Positions 19,474 through 28,712 of a stretch of DNA of 64,000 bases are shown in pieces. The notes below the pieces were generated by a model. It ran no database searches. It saw nothing but the letters and a program-made list of their open reading frames with translations, and was not told the origin of the DNA. Each line of letters begins with the position of its first letter. Positions within the stretch are counted from its first letter, which is position 1. A program made the translations under genes and the position numbers. Source of the DNA: Sphingomonas populi (GTDB lineage: Bacteria; Pseudomonadota; Alphaproteobacteria; Sphingomonadales; Sphingomonadaceae); assembly GCF_004208535.1 (NCBI RefSeq), contig NZ_SGIS01000002.1, forward strand, positions 62,001 to 126,000. The letters are read 5' to 3'.

Positions 19474-21078
19474 GTGGCGAGCGCGGCCCCGCGCAAGGAC
19501 GGATGGGATGCGACACGGTCTGCGGCGGGGCCGTACAGCCCGTGGCTGATCGTCGCGCTCATCAGCATCCCGACCTTCATGGAGGTGCTCGACACCTCGA
19601 TCGCCAACGTCTCGCTCGATCATATCGCCGGTGGGCTGTCGATTTCGAGCGATCAGGCGACGTGGGTGCTGACCAGCTATCTCGTCGCCAACGCGATCGT
19701 GATTCCGATCAGCGGCTGGTTGTCCGACGTGATTGGGCGGAAGCGCTATTTCATGATCTCGATCGGCCTGTTTACGATTTCCTCGTTCTTGTGCGGGATC
19801 TCGCCGAACCTGACCACGTTGGTGATCGCGCGTGTCTTGCAAGGCATCGGTGGCGGCGGGCTGGCGCCGGTCGAGCAGTCGATGCTCGCCGATACCTTCC
19901 CGCCCGCGCAGCGCGGCATGGCGTTCGCCGCCTTCGCGATTGTTGTGGTGGTGGGGCCGGTGTTCGGGCCGACGATCGGCGGCTACATCACCGAATCGGT
20001 GAGCTGGCACTGGATTTTCCTCATCAACGTGCCGATCGGCCTGCTGTCGATGATCGCGGTGTACATCTTCGTCGATGAGCCGGAGGCTATCAAGAAGGAC
20101 CGCGCCGCCCTTATAAAACACGGCATTCGCATCGATTATATCGGCGTACTGCTCGTCGCGCTGGGGCTCGGCTTCCTCGAACTCACGCTCGATCGCGGCG
20201 AGCGCGAGGACTGGTTTTCGAGCGGGCTGATCGTCACCACCGCCGCGATCGCGGCGGTGTCGCTGATCGGGTTGGTTCTGTGGGAAAGCCAGCACGACGA
20301 TCCGGTGGTCGATATCAAATTGCTGCGGAACCGCAATTTCGCGGCGACGCTGCTGGTGATGGGGCTGATCGGTATGATCATGTTTAGCACCACGCAGCTC
20401 ATTCCACAGATGCTCCAGCAGGTGCTCGGCTACAGTTCGTTCGATGCCGGCCTCGCGCTCACCGCAGGCGGCTTCGCGACATTGGTGATGGTGCCGGTCG
20501 CAGGGCGGATGAGCGGGGTGGTGGACGTGCGGGCGCTGCTGTTTCCGGCGCTTCTGCTCCAAGCGTTTGCATTGTGGCACATGTCGCATCTGTCGGCTGA
20601 CATCAGTTTTCGCGATGCGGCCTTTGCGCGTATGATCCAGGCGATCGGGCTGCCTTTCTTGTTCATCCCGATCAACGCGGTCGCGTATGCGGGGCTGCCG
20701 CGCAACAAGACCGCGCAAGCATCGAGCCTGCTCAACGTGGCGCGCAATCTGGGCGGCACGATCGGCATCTCCGCATCGCAATCCATGCTGGCGGGTTCGT
20801 TGCAGCGGCACCAATCCGAACTGGTCCAGCCGCTCAATCCGCTCAACGCGAACTACACCGACTGGCTTGGCAAAGCGCAAAGCACGCTCGGGAGCGTCGG
20901 CGATACGACGACCCCGCTCGCGGTGCTGTACAGTCAGGTGCAGCGGCAGGCGGCGATGCTCGGGTTCCTCGACGTGTTCCGCTCGCTGATGCTGATTGTG
21001 CTGGTGGTCGCGCCGGTGGTGTTTCTGATGCGGCCCAGCAAAACGGGCGGCGGCGGTGGCGAAGGGATGGCGCATTGA
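19474..21078 (+). CDS. emrB: EmrB/QacA-type MFS drug exporter (DHA2 family)
   Basis: A 534-residue inner-membrane proton antiporter with about 14 membrane helices. FMEVLDTSIANVSLDHIAGGL near residue 35 is the DHA2 motif. WLSDVIGRKRYFM is the cytoplasmic loop motif A, and VVVVGPVFGPTIGG is the antiporter motif C. With EmrA and the outer-membrane factor it forms a complete export route through both membranes. It starts at GTG 19474, two bases after emrA. It overlaps the next gene by four bases (TTGA). Confidence 0.94.
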   Translation: MASAAPRKDGWDATRSAAGPYSPWLIVALISIPTFMEVLDTSIANVSLDHIAGGLSISSDQATWVLTSYLVANAIVIPISGWLSDVIGRKRYFMISIGLFTISSFLCGISPNLTTLVIARVLQGIGGGGLAPVEQSMLADTFPPAQRGMAFAAFAIVVVVGPVFGPTIGGYITESVSWHWIFLINVPIGLLSMIAVYIFVDEPEAIKKDRAALIKHGIRIDYIGVLLVALGLGFLELTLDRGEREDWFSSGLIVTTAAIAAVSLIGLVLWESQHDDPVVDIKLLRNRNFAATLLVMGLIGMIMFSTTQLIPQMLQQVLGYSSFDAGLALTAGGFATLVMVPVAGRMSGVVDVRALLFPALLLQAFALWHMSHLSADISFRDAAFARMIQAIGLPFLFIPINAVAYAGLPRNKTAQASSLLNVARNLGGTIGISASQSMLAGSLQRHQSELVQPLNPLNANYTDWLGKAQSTLGSVGDTTTPLAVLYSQVQRQAAMLGFLDVFRSLMLIVLVVAPVVFLMRPSKTGGGGGEGMAH

Positions 21079-22556
21079 TCCGAAAATCCACGCTGGCCAC
21101 TTTGGCGGCGGCGCTGCTGGCGAGCGCCTGTACCGTCGGCCCGAACTATCACGCACCCGATATGCCGGTGCCGGCGAGCTTCTCCGAAGCGCAGGGCAAG
21201 ATCCCCGGCGTGGGCGTGGACCCGGCGCGCTGGTGGAGCGCGTTTGGTGACCCACAGCTCGACGGCCTCGTCGAGCGCGCGCTGAAGGGCAGTCCGAATA
21301 TCGCGATAGCCGCGTCGCGCGTGCAGCAGGCGCGACTGTCCGAAGTGGCGGCGCGGGGCGTTGGGCGTCCCACGGTCGATGCTACCGGGAACGCCACACA
21401 TATCGAGCTGAGCAAGAACAGCGGGATCTCGCAGATCGCGCAGTTGTTTTCGGGTGGTTCTTCGGGCGGCAGCGGGTCTGGTGGCGGGATCGCGCTGCCC
21501 GGCACGGGCATCACCACCTATGCGGCGGGGTTCGACGCGAGTTGGGAGATCGATCTGTTCGGTGGCGGTCGTCGTCAGGTCGAGGGCGCGGTCGCGCGGA
21601 CCGAGCAGGCGGTGTGGAACCAGCGCGACGCGGCGGTGACGCTCGCCGCCGAAGTCGCGCAGGCCTATTTCTCACTGCGGCTCGACCAGACCCAGATCGC
21701 GATCGTCACCGATGAAATCGCACGCGAGAAGCGGGCGCTGGCGATTGCCGGCCATGTCGCGCGCGCGGGCCTGGTGCCGCAGAGCGACGTGACACGGCAG
21801 CGCGGTTCGCTGACCACGCTGCAAGCGCGGCTGGAGCCGCTCAAAGCGGATGTCCGCACGCGCATCCACGCGCTCGGCATCCTGCTTGGCGAGGCGCCCG
21901 AGACGCTCGATGCCGAATTGAGTGCTGCGCCCGGTGCGACGCTGGGTCTGCCGGATGTACCGGCCGGATTGCCGTCGGACCTATTGCGGCGACGCCCCGA
22001 TATTCGCGCCGCCGAGCGCAACCTCGCCGCCGCGACCGCCGATATCGGCGTCGCGGTCGCCGATCTGTATCCCAAGTTCCAGTTGACCGGCCTGGGCGAG
22101 CTGCTCTCCACCTCGCTCGGGAACCTGTTCAGTTCTGACAGCTTGCAGGCGAGCGCGGCTGGCGGCGTGAACTTCCCGCTGCTCGACTGGGGCCGCCGCA
22201 AGGCGACCGTCGCGATCCGCAAGGCTCAGGCCGAGGAAGCCTATGCGCAGTATAAGGCGACCGTGCTCGGCGCGCTGCGTGACGTCGAAGACCCGCTCGC
22301 CCGGATCGACGCCGAACGCCGGCGCAACGCGGCACTGAAGCGCGCGGTCAAGGACGAGGAGCGCAGCGCCCGGTCGGTCGAGGCGCGCTATCGCACCGGC
22401 TTCGTCGCGCAGGACGAACTGCTCAATGCGCAAATCCGGGTCGCCTCGGCGCGCGAACAGGTCGCCGCCAGCGACATGCAATTGCGCGAAGACACCGCAT
22501 CGCTGTTCAAGGCGATCGGTGGCGGCTGGGAGGAGACCGCGCCGGCAGCGCCGTAG
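21075..22556 (+). CDS. Outer-membrane efflux factor, NodT/TolC family lipoprotein
   Basis: A 493-residue outer-membrane channel component. The lipoprotein signal LAALLASAC puts the modified cysteine near residue 21, followed by TVGPNYHAPDMPVPASF as in NodT/OprM proteins. Two TolC repeats contain VARAGLVPQSDVTRQRGSL and ARYRTGFVAQDELLNAQIRV. LRRRPDIRAAERNLAAATADIGVAVADLYPKF is the family signature. The start is TTG 21075, overlapping the emrB stop. It is the third gene of the efflux operon. Confidence 0.93.
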   Translation: MIRKSTLATLAAALLASACTVGPNYHAPDMPVPASFSEAQGKIPGVGVDPARWWSAFGDPQLDGLVERALKGSPNIAIAASRVQQARLSEVAARGVGRPTVDATGNATHIELSKNSGISQIAQLFSGGSSGGSGSGGGIALPGTGITTYAAGFDASWEIDLFGGGRRQVEGAVARTEQAVWNQRDAAVTLAAEVAQAYFSLRLDQTQIAIVTDEIAREKRALAIAGHVARAGLVPQSDVTRQRGSLTTLQARLEPLKADVRTRIHALGILLGEAPETLDAELSAAPGATLGLPDVPAGLPSDLLRRRPDIRAAERNLAAATADIGVAVADLYPKFQLTGLGELLSTSLGNLFSSDSLQASAAGGVNFPLLDWGRRKATVAIRKAQAEEAYAQYKATVLGALRDVEDPLARIDAERRRNAALKRAVKDEERSARSVEARYRTGFVAQDELLNAQIRVASAREQVAASDMQLREDTASLFKAIGGGWEETAPAAP

Positions 22557-22571
22557 CGCCCGCACGGTGTT

Positions 22572-22599
22572 TTGACCTGCCTCGAACACCCGGTAAGGT
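22572..22599 (+). promoter_or_regulatory. Sigma-70-like promoter of argE
   Basis: TTGACC (22572-22577), a 16-base spacer and TAAGGT (22594-22599). The ATG at 22606 lies about where transcription would start, so the mRNA may be leaderless. Alternatively AAGG within the -10 element acts as the ribosome-binding site of a longer transcript. Confidence 0.4.
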
Positions 22600-22605
22600 G
22601 CCCCA

Positions 22606-23772
22606 ATGGACACCTCGCACATCGCCGCCGCCGCGCTGACGCACCTCGAACGGCTGATCGCGTTCGATACCACCTCGCGGGATTCGAACCTCGCGTTGAT
22701 CGGTTATGTCGAGGATTTCCTGCGCGAACACGGTATCGCTTCGCACCGCGTTGCCAATGATGACGGGTGCAAGGCCAATCTCTACGCGACGATCGGCCCG
22801 GCGGTGGCGGGCGGAGTCGTGCTGTCGGGGCATACTGATGTCGTGCCGGTCGATGGGCAGGACTGGGCGAGCGATCCTTTCACGCTGACCCGGCGCGGCG
22901 ACCGGCTGTACGGGCGCGGGACGTGCGACATGAAGGGCTTCATCGCGCTTGCGCTCGCGATCGTGCCGGAGGTGGCGCGCGGAAGCGTGGCACGGCCGCT
23001 GCACCTTGCGTTTTCCTATGACGAGGAGGTCGGCTGCCTCGGCGCGCCGTCGATGATCCGCGAACTGGTGCGCGATCTGCCGCCGCCGCTCGCGGTGATC
23101 GTCGGCGAGCCGACCAACATGGAGGTGGTGAGCGGGCACAAGGGCATCGCAAGCTGGGTCGTCACGGTGCGCGGGCACGAGGCGCATTCGAGCCTGACGC
23201 ATCTCGGCGTGTCGGCCAACATGGTCGCGGTGAAGCTGATGCACGCGCTCACCGAGATCGCCGCCCAACTGGAGTGCAGCGCTGAGCCGCACTCGCCTTA
23301 TCATCCGCCGCACGCCACGCTGACGATCGGGACGATCCACGGCGGCACTGCGGTCAACATCCTCGCGCGCGAGTGCGTGTTCGTGTTCGACCTGCGCACG
23401 CCGGCCGGCATCGATCCCAAGGCGATCATCGCGCCGTTTGAGGCGCTGTGCGCGGCCGAGGATGCGGCGATGCGCGCGCGCTTCGCAGATGCCGGCGTGG
23501 AGATCGTGCGGCGTTCGTTGACGCCGTCGTTCGCGCTTCAGCCGGATAGTCCTGCCGAGGCGCTCGCGCGGCGGCTGGCGGGCGACAATGGCGCGCCGCG
23601 GGTGGTCTCCTATGCGGCGGAGGCCGGGCAGTTTCAGGAGGCTGGCTTCTCGACGATCATTTGCGGCCCCGGCTCGATCGAGCAGGCGCATCAGCCAAAC
23701 GAATATCTGGAGGTCGCGCAGTTTGAGCGGGGGGCAGCGTTTATGGCGCGGCTCGATGAAGCGTTACGATAA
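22606..23772 (+). CDS. argE: Acetylornithine deacetylase
   Basis: An M20-family zinc amidohydrolase (388 residues) that releases ornithine from N-acetylornithine in arginine synthesis. Zinc and catalytic motifs are intact: SGHTDVVP (His76, Asp78), GRGTCDMKG (Asp108) and SYDEEVGC (Glu140, Glu141). GEPTNMEVVSGHKG follows, as expected for ArgE. DapE-like enzymes are the main alternative, but GRGTCDMKGF favours ArgE. No arginine genes are adjacent. Confidence 0.88.
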   Translation: MDTSHIAAAALTHLERLIAFDTTSRDSNLALIGYVEDFLREHGIASHRVANDDGCKANLYATIGPAVAGGVVLSGHTDVVPVDGQDWASDPFTLTRRGDRLYGRGTCDMKGFIALALAIVPEVARGSVARPLHLAFSYDEEVGCLGAPSMIRELVRDLPPPLAVIVGEPTNMEVVSGHKGIASWVVTVRGHEAHSSLTHLGVSANMVAVKLMHALTEIAAQLECSAEPHSPYHPPHATLTIGTIHGGTAVNILARECVFVFDLRTPAGIDPKAIIAPFEALCAAEDAAMRARFADAGVEIVRRSLTPSFALQPDSPAEALARRLAGDNGAPRVVSYAAEAGQFQEAGFSTIICGPGSIEQAHQPNEYLEVAQFERGAAFMARLDEALR

Positions 23773-24052
23773 GGCCGGAGACGCGCGGTTCGGTTGGCGA
23801 TCTAATTAGCTGACGGCGTAACGCTATCGTAACGAATCCCAGAATGGGACGCAATCCTCAAGCGCAGCCAACCTAGCTTGAGTACCTGCGCAGATATGCC
23901 GACGCGGCGGCTTGAACGCTTCGAAACACCGATATGCCGGCGATTCTGTAACGAGGACGGAGGCGGTGCGGAACAGAAAGTCCGTCCCGGCACAATGCTA
24001 AAATCCTGTAAATACAAGATTATTTCGCAGAGCGCCGGGCCGGGTCAGAAAT

Positions 24053-24106
24053 TTACCAAGGACGGATGTTGTTGCCGTAGATCAGCGCGAGAATGAAACG
24101 CAGCAT
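24053..24106 (-). CDS. Putative 17-residue hydrophobic microprotein
   Basis: The frame encodes MLRFILALIYGNNIRPW and stops at TAA. AAGGGAG lies seven bases before the ATG, an excellent ribosome-binding site. A -35/-10 pair with a CtrA box sits about 40 bases upstream. The first ten residues are hydrophobic enough to insert in or lie on the membrane. It is far below usual gene-calling length; I know no family for it. Confidence 0.4.
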   Translation of the reverse strand: MLRFILALIYGNNIRPW

Positions 24107-24142
24107 TGCTTTCTCCCTTATGTGCCCAGTTGGGCGACTTGA

Positions 24143-24171
24143 TCCTTAACAAAAAATTAAGCATTTTACAA
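24143..24171 (-). promoter_or_regulatory. Promoter with an embedded CtrA box
   Basis: On the minus strand TTGTAA (24171-24166), 17 bases and TAAGGA (24148-24143) form a promoter about 40 bases before the microprotein ATG. TTAA-N7-TTAA, the full CtrA recognition sequence, lies at 24146-24160 between these elements. The site is palindromic and also lies about 77 bases before the EAL gene at 24237. CtrA may therefore control either or both genes. Confidence 0.55.
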
Positions 24172-24236
24172 TTTGGTTTGGCCGCCTTCCCACATGTTGG
24201 GAGCCGCGCTTAACGGTTCCTTCAAGGCTCGCCGGT

Positions 24237-25658
24237 ATGTCTACGCACATGGCGCGAGCTCTTCAGATCCAGCATGTCTTCGGCGCTTCGACCGCTCCGC
24301 ATGGCGGCTTGCTCTCCGAGCGCGGCGAGGCACGCGCAGTCGGCTTACCGATTCGGGACACCACCAACGGCGGCTATAGGCGCCCGCTCGCCGCTGGGTC
24401 CGACGCTCCGGTCGCGATACTGGCGTGGCAGGGGATCGTGCTCGCCGAGGTCGCCAACTTCGCGGGCTTGCGCCGCCACCTCGGCCGGCCCCGCGCGGAT
24501 CGACTGGTGCTCGATCTCATCGATCGCGCATCTGATTGGGTGCCCGGCATTCGGTCTCTTGGAGCCGGTCGGACTGTCGCGGAGTTCGAACTCGGCGGTA
24601 TCGACCTCGCCGCCATCGAAGCCACCGTCGAGGTACTACGCACCGCCTTCGACTCACCTTTCGACCTTGATGGCGAACTTCACCGCGTCGAGATCCTACT
24701 CGCCGCCGCCGCCGCGCCGGTCGGCAGCACCGAGGATGTCCGCCTCGTTGAGGAGGCCGAGGGCGCACTCGAACAGGCGCGTATCGAGCTTTGCACGGTC
24801 GTTCGCGATCTGTCGGACGGCACCCCCGCGTTTGACCGGCTCTCGTTGATCCGTGAATTGCCAGCGGCGATCGCCAATGGCGAGATGTTCCTGCAATATC
24901 AGCCCAAGGTCCACGTCCGCCGGCAGGCGATATCGAGTGCGGAAGCGTTGATCCGCTGGCAGCATCCGCGGCGAGGATTGATCCTGCCGGGCGACTTCAT
25001 CACCATTGCGGAAGAAGCCCGTCAGATCAGCGCGCTGACGCTCTGGACGCTCGATCAGGTGATCGCCGATCAGAAGACACTGCGTGGCGATGGTCGAGAC
25101 CTCACCATTTTCATCAACATTTCCGGGCAGTTGCTCGGCGATGCTGAGTTCGTTGCTGAAGCATGCCACAAAGTCGGCGCGGGCGGTGTGCGGATCGGCT
25201 TCGAGATCACCGAAACCGCGGTGATCCGCGATCCGCAGAGCGCCATCGCCAATCTGTGCAGGTTCGACGATGTCGGCATCACCATCGCGATCGACGATTA
25301 CGGAGCGGGACTGTCCTCGCTCGCCTATCTCAAGCAACTGCCGGCGCGCGAACTGAAGATCGACAAGATGTTCATCCTGCAACTCACCAGCAGCAATCGT
25401 GATCCGCTGATAGTGCGGTCCACGATCGATCTCGCGCATGCGCTTGAGATGGAAGTTACCGCCGAAGGAGTCGAGACACAGGCCGCGCTTGCCTTGCTGT
25501 CGGTGATGGGCTGCGACATGGTGCAGGGGTATCTCATCAGCCGTCCCGTTTCGATCGAGGCGTTTCGCCAGTTCCTGCGCGACGACAATCTCCAGCTTGG
25601 CGGCGATCTCCGCCAGTCGATGTTCAAGCGCCCGGCGAGCTTCTGGCGGACCGGCTGA
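24237..25658 (+). CDS. EAL-domain cyclic-di-GMP phosphodiesterase
   Basis: A 473-residue cytoplasmic protein. The N-terminal half (about 60-180) looks like a degenerate GGDEF domain without the active motif. The C-terminal half (about 215-460) is an EAL domain with the catalytic set intact: Glu236 in EALIRW, NIS, EITET, IDDYGAG, LKIDK and AEGVE. It ends with the usual QGYLISRP. It should hydrolyse c-di-GMP to pGpG, possibly gated by the GGDEF-like domain. A CtrA box lies upstream, and a histidine kinase and a receiver follow, so a link to cell-cycle or motility control is plausible. Confidence 0.92.
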   Translation: MSTHMARALQIQHVFGASTAPHGGLLSERGEARAVGLPIRDTTNGGYRRPLAAGSDAPVAILAWQGIVLAEVANFAGLRRHLGRPRADRLVLDLIDRASDWVPGIRSLGAGRTVAEFELGGIDLAAIEATVEVLRTAFDSPFDLDGELHRVEILLAAAAAPVGSTEDVRLVEEAEGALEQARIELCTVVRDLSDGTPAFDRLSLIRELPAAIANGEMFLQYQPKVHVRRQAISSAEALIRWQHPRRGLILPGDFITIAEEARQISALTLWTLDQVIADQKTLRGDGRDLTIFINISGQLLGDAEFVAEACHKVGAGGVRIGFEITETAVIRDPQSAIANLCRFDDVGITIAIDDYGAGLSSLAYLKQLPARELKIDKMFILQLTSSNRDPLIVRSTIDLAHALEMEVTAEGVETQAALALLSVMGCDMVQGYLISRPVSIEAFRQFLRDDNLQLGGDLRQSMFKRPASFWRTG

Positions 25659-25726
25659 GCGCGTGATTTCGACACGCTGACGAATGCGCGTTTAGCGGCC
25701 TATTAACGGTGATCGGCTAAGATGGC

Positions 25727-28192
25727 ATGATGGGCATCGCCAATCTCAACAGTCGTGCGACGCGCTTAATGTGCATGGTCATGCTGTGCTGTGGGTTGTT
25801 CCTGCACCCGCTTGTCGCGCAAGCAGCGAGCGTTGGAGATCAGTTTGATGCGCTGGTCGCGGATGCCAAGGCGGCGATGCTGGTCAATCCGGCGCAGGCG
25901 ATCGACAAGGCCAAGGCCGCGCAACAGGTCGCCGACGTGCTGCCTGCGAGCCGCCGCGCGACGGGCGTCGCCACCGCGCAGTGGCTGCAAGGCGAGGCCT
26001 ATTTGCGGCTCGGCGATGTCGTGCATGCGCGACCGCTGATCGATCAGGCGTTCGCCACCGCTGCGGCGGCCGGACCAGCGACCAAGTTGACGGGTGACAT
26101 CCTGCTTTCGCGCGGTGGTCTGCACACCGCAACCGCGCAGGTCGCTGCGGCGCTTACCGATTACCAGCAAGCACACAATCTGTTTCGTGATCTCGGCGAA
26201 ACGCGAAGTCGTGCGATTGCGCTGCTAAGCATCGCTTTACTTTATCAGGAAGCGGGAGACTATCAAACTGCTTTACGGTATTACGATCAGGCACGGGACA
26301 TCTATAGTGCGGATCCGCAATTATTGCTGTCGATCTTCAACAATCGCGGCAATGCGCTCAAAGAACTCGGCCGCTACGATGCGGCGGAACAGCAGTTCCG
26401 GGAGGCATTCACGCTCGCCAAAACAATGCATAGTCCGGCATTCGAGGCGCGCGTACTCAGCAACGTCGCGCGCAGCCAGTTGCGCGCAGGACAACTCGAC
26501 GCTGCCGATCGGACGATCTCGCAAGGTTTTGCCTATCGCAACGCGCCCGATGCCGCCGGCGAAATCGGCCAATTCTGGGCGCTTGCAGCGCGATCTGCGC
26601 TTCAGCGCGGCGATGCCGGCAAGGCGGCGGAATTGATCGTGCGCGGTTTCACGGGGGTCGATCTTTTGGACCGCGAAGCGCACGAGACCGCCTACCAAGC
26701 GTTCAAACGCATCGGCGACGAGAAGCAAGCGCTCGTCCATCTCGAAGCGTTGAAGAACCTCGACGACCAGACCTCCAAGCTTGCCGCGTCAACCAACACC
26801 GCACTTGCCGCGGCGCGGTTCGATTTCGCGAACCAGGAATTGCGCATCGCCAAGCTGCGCAACGAAGACCTGGCGCGCAAGAACGCGTTCGAGCGCAGCC
26901 GCGCCGAGACGCAGCGGATGACCTTCGTTGGCGCGGGGATTGTCACGGTCATCATCGTCGTGCTGCTGGCGACCAGCCTGATCGTGATCCGTCGCAGTCG
27001 TAACGAGGTACGCGCCGCCAACGTCGATCTCGCCGGGAGCAACGTCGCGCTCGCCAAGGCGCTCGCCGCGAAGACGGAATTCCTCGCGACCACCAGCCAT
27101 GAAATCCGCACCCCGCTCAACGGCATCCTTGGCATGACTCAGGTGATGCTGGCCGATGCGACGCTCGATGGCGCGTTGCGCGACCGGATCGGCATCGTCC
27201 ACTCAGCGGGCGTCACGATGCGCGCGCTCGTCGATGATATTCTCGACGTGGCGAAGATGGAGACCGGGAATCTCTCGGTCGAACAGATACCGTTCGATCT
27301 CAAGGAGATGCTGCGCGATGTGTGTCGGTTGTGGCAGGAGCAGGCGCGCGACAAGGGGTTGCGGTTTGCGCTGGACCTCGACGACGCGCCGCGTGGCATA
27401 GAGGGCGACGCGGCGCGGCTGCGTCAGATCGCTTTCAACCTGCTGTCCAATGCGATCAAGTTCACGGATGCGGGCACGATCCGGCTCGCGGTCACGACCA
27501 CCGCCGAAGGTTCGGGCGAGCGGATGCGGATTGCGGTGAGCGACCACGGTATCGGCATCCCGGGCGACAAATTGGGTCTGATCTTCGAGTCCTTCCGCCA
27601 GGTCGATGCCGGCACGACGCGCCGGTTCGGTGGCACCGGACTCGGCCTCTCGATCTGCCGAAATCTGGCACGCGCGATGGGCGGGGACGTCTTTGTCGAG
27701 AGCGTGGAGGGGCAGGGTTCGACCTTCACGATCGACCTGCCGCTGATCCGTGTCGCGGCGGCCGACCATGTCGTTGAGACAGGATCGAACGGCTTGCTGA
27801 TCGTCGATCGCAACCCGATCACGCGCGCAATGCTACGCGCCGTGCTGGCCCCGCATGCGGGTAGCGTGTCGTTCGCGGCCAGTGCGCCGGAAGCGGTCGC
27901 GCGTCTTGCCGAAGGGGGCGTCGCCCAAGTGTTGATTGACGACGCGACGATCAAGGCGGCCGACGATATCGCCGGCGCGTTGGATGCAATTGGACAGGCC
28001 GCTGTCCTGGCAGGAGCGTATACGACTTTGCTATGGTCCGCGCCCGATCCACAGGCCTATGTACGAGGCGATACGGCGAGGATCGATCAGTTGGTGGCCA
28101 AACCGATCGCGGGCGCACGATTGACCGAACTGATATACAGCCAAAACGAGCGTATTGAGCCCGAAAGCGGGCTTGTAACGCACGCGGTATGA
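25727..28192 (+). CDS. TPR-containing hybrid histidine kinase
   Basis: An 821-residue membrane kinase. A signal segment (to about residue 33) precedes a periplasmic TPR-type helical array (about 100-340), with repeats such as ALRYYDQARDIY and YDAAEQQFREAF. One membrane helix (VGAGIVTVIIVVLLATSLIV) follows. HisKA carries ATTSHEIRTPLNG (His458), and the ATPase domain shows NLLSNAIKF, DHGIGIP and FGGTGLGLSIC. The C-terminal 130 residues form a divergent receiver with VDRNP, LIDD and AKP but weak similarity. The periplasmic TPR sensor suggests it detects a protein or envelope state. The response regulator at 28257 is the obvious partner. Confidence 0.9.
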   Translation: MMGIANLNSRATRLMCMVMLCCGLFLHPLVAQAASVGDQFDALVADAKAAMLVNPAQAIDKAKAAQQVADVLPASRRATGVATAQWLQGEAYLRLGDVVHARPLIDQAFATAAAAGPATKLTGDILLSRGGLHTATAQVAAALTDYQQAHNLFRDLGETRSRAIALLSIALLYQEAGDYQTALRYYDQARDIYSADPQLLLSIFNNRGNALKELGRYDAAEQQFREAFTLAKTMHSPAFEARVLSNVARSQLRAGQLDAADRTISQGFAYRNAPDAAGEIGQFWALAARSALQRGDAGKAAELIVRGFTGVDLLDREAHETAYQAFKRIGDEKQALVHLEALKNLDDQTSKLAASTNTALAAARFDFANQELRIAKLRNEDLARKNAFERSRAETQRMTFVGAGIVTVIIVVLLATSLIVIRRSRNEVRAANVDLAGSNVALAKALAAKTEFLATTSHEIRTPLNGILGMTQVMLADATLDGALRDRIGIVHSAGVTMRALVDDILDVAKMETGNLSVEQIPFDLKEMLRDVCRLWQEQARDKGLRFALDLDDAPRGIEGDAARLRQIAFNLLSNAIKFTDAGTIRLAVTTTAEGSGERMRIAVSDHGIGIPGDKLGLIFESFRQVDAGTTRRFGGTGLGLSICRNLARAMGGDVFVESVEGQGSTFTIDLPLIRVAAADHVVETGSNGLLIVDRNPITRAMLRAVLAPHAGSVSFAASAPEAVARLAEGGVAQVLIDDATIKAADDIAGALDAIGQAAVLAGAYTTLLWSAPDPQAYVRGDTARIDQLVAKPIAGARLTELIYSQNERIEPESGLVTHAV

Positions 28193-28256
28193 TCGGTAGT
28201 GAGGCCGCTATGAAGTGTGCACGGTCCTTTTCGTATCCTATTGCCGGCCCCCGACC

Positions 28257-28646
28257 ATGAGGATTCTGTTCATCGAAGACGATCCGATGAATCGGCGGGT
28301 CGTCAACGACATGCTCGACGTCGCCGGCGCCACGATGGTTGGCGCGGAATCGGCCGAGATCGGCCTGGCGCTGATCGACGAGACCGACTTCAACATCGTC
28401 CTGCTCGATCTGCGCATGCCCGGCATGGATGGGCTGACCGCGCTCAAGCATATCCGTGCCCGAAAGGACGCGAAGGCCGACGTACCTGTCATCGTGCTGA
28501 CCGCCGACACCGCGATCGACTTGCGCGAACGCTGCCTCGCCGCTGGCGCCGACGAGGTGCTGTTCAAGCCGGTCGCGATGGACTCGCTGTTCGATGCGGT
28601 CGGTCGAATGCTCGCCAAGGGTACGGGCGACGGCATGATCGGCTGA
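28257..28646 (+). CDS. Single-domain response regulator (CheY-like)
   Basis: A 129-residue stand-alone receiver. The acidic pocket is FIEDDP (7-9), the phospho-acceptor is Asp51 in LLDLRMPGMDG, and the conserved lysine is in LFKPVAMD near residue 101. There is no output domain, so it acts by protein contact or as a phosphorelay carrier. It follows the hybrid kinase after 64 bases. ATG 28257 is chosen because the receiver fold begins there; the frame opens earlier at GTG 28215 with unrelated residues. Confidence 0.9.
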   Translation: MRILFIEDDPMNRRVVNDMLDVAGATMVGAESAEIGLALIDETDFNIVLLDLRMPGMDGLTALKHIRARKDAKADVPVIVLTADTAIDLRERCLAAGADEVLFKPVAMDSLFDAVGRMLAKGTGDGMIG

Positions 28647-28712
28647 GTGCCAGGGTTGCGCCCCGGCAGATGGCGAGCCGAGCTCAACCATCCGCCAGCG
28701 CTACCCATAGAC

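Larger units (their letters stand above)
23773..24236. other. AT-richer intergenic region with regulatory features
   Basis: This 464-base gap is clearly richer in A+T than its surroundings. The part after 24050 contains a microprotein frame on the minus strand (24053-24106) with its own promoter and a CtrA box (24143-24171). The part before 24050 has no convincing gene. Plus-strand frames there lack ribosome-binding sites and family similarity. A small RNA cannot be excluded. Confidence 0.6.

Noticed and set aside
19342..21255. 637-codon open frame antisense to emrB
   Set aside because: It is a GC-rich shadow frame: Arg/His/Asp-rich low-complexity text without domains, fully covered by a clear EmrB protein on the other strand.
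23878..24050. Small plus-strand gene in the AT-richer gap
   Set aside because: No ribosome-binding site, no recognisable residues and no coupling to a neighbour.
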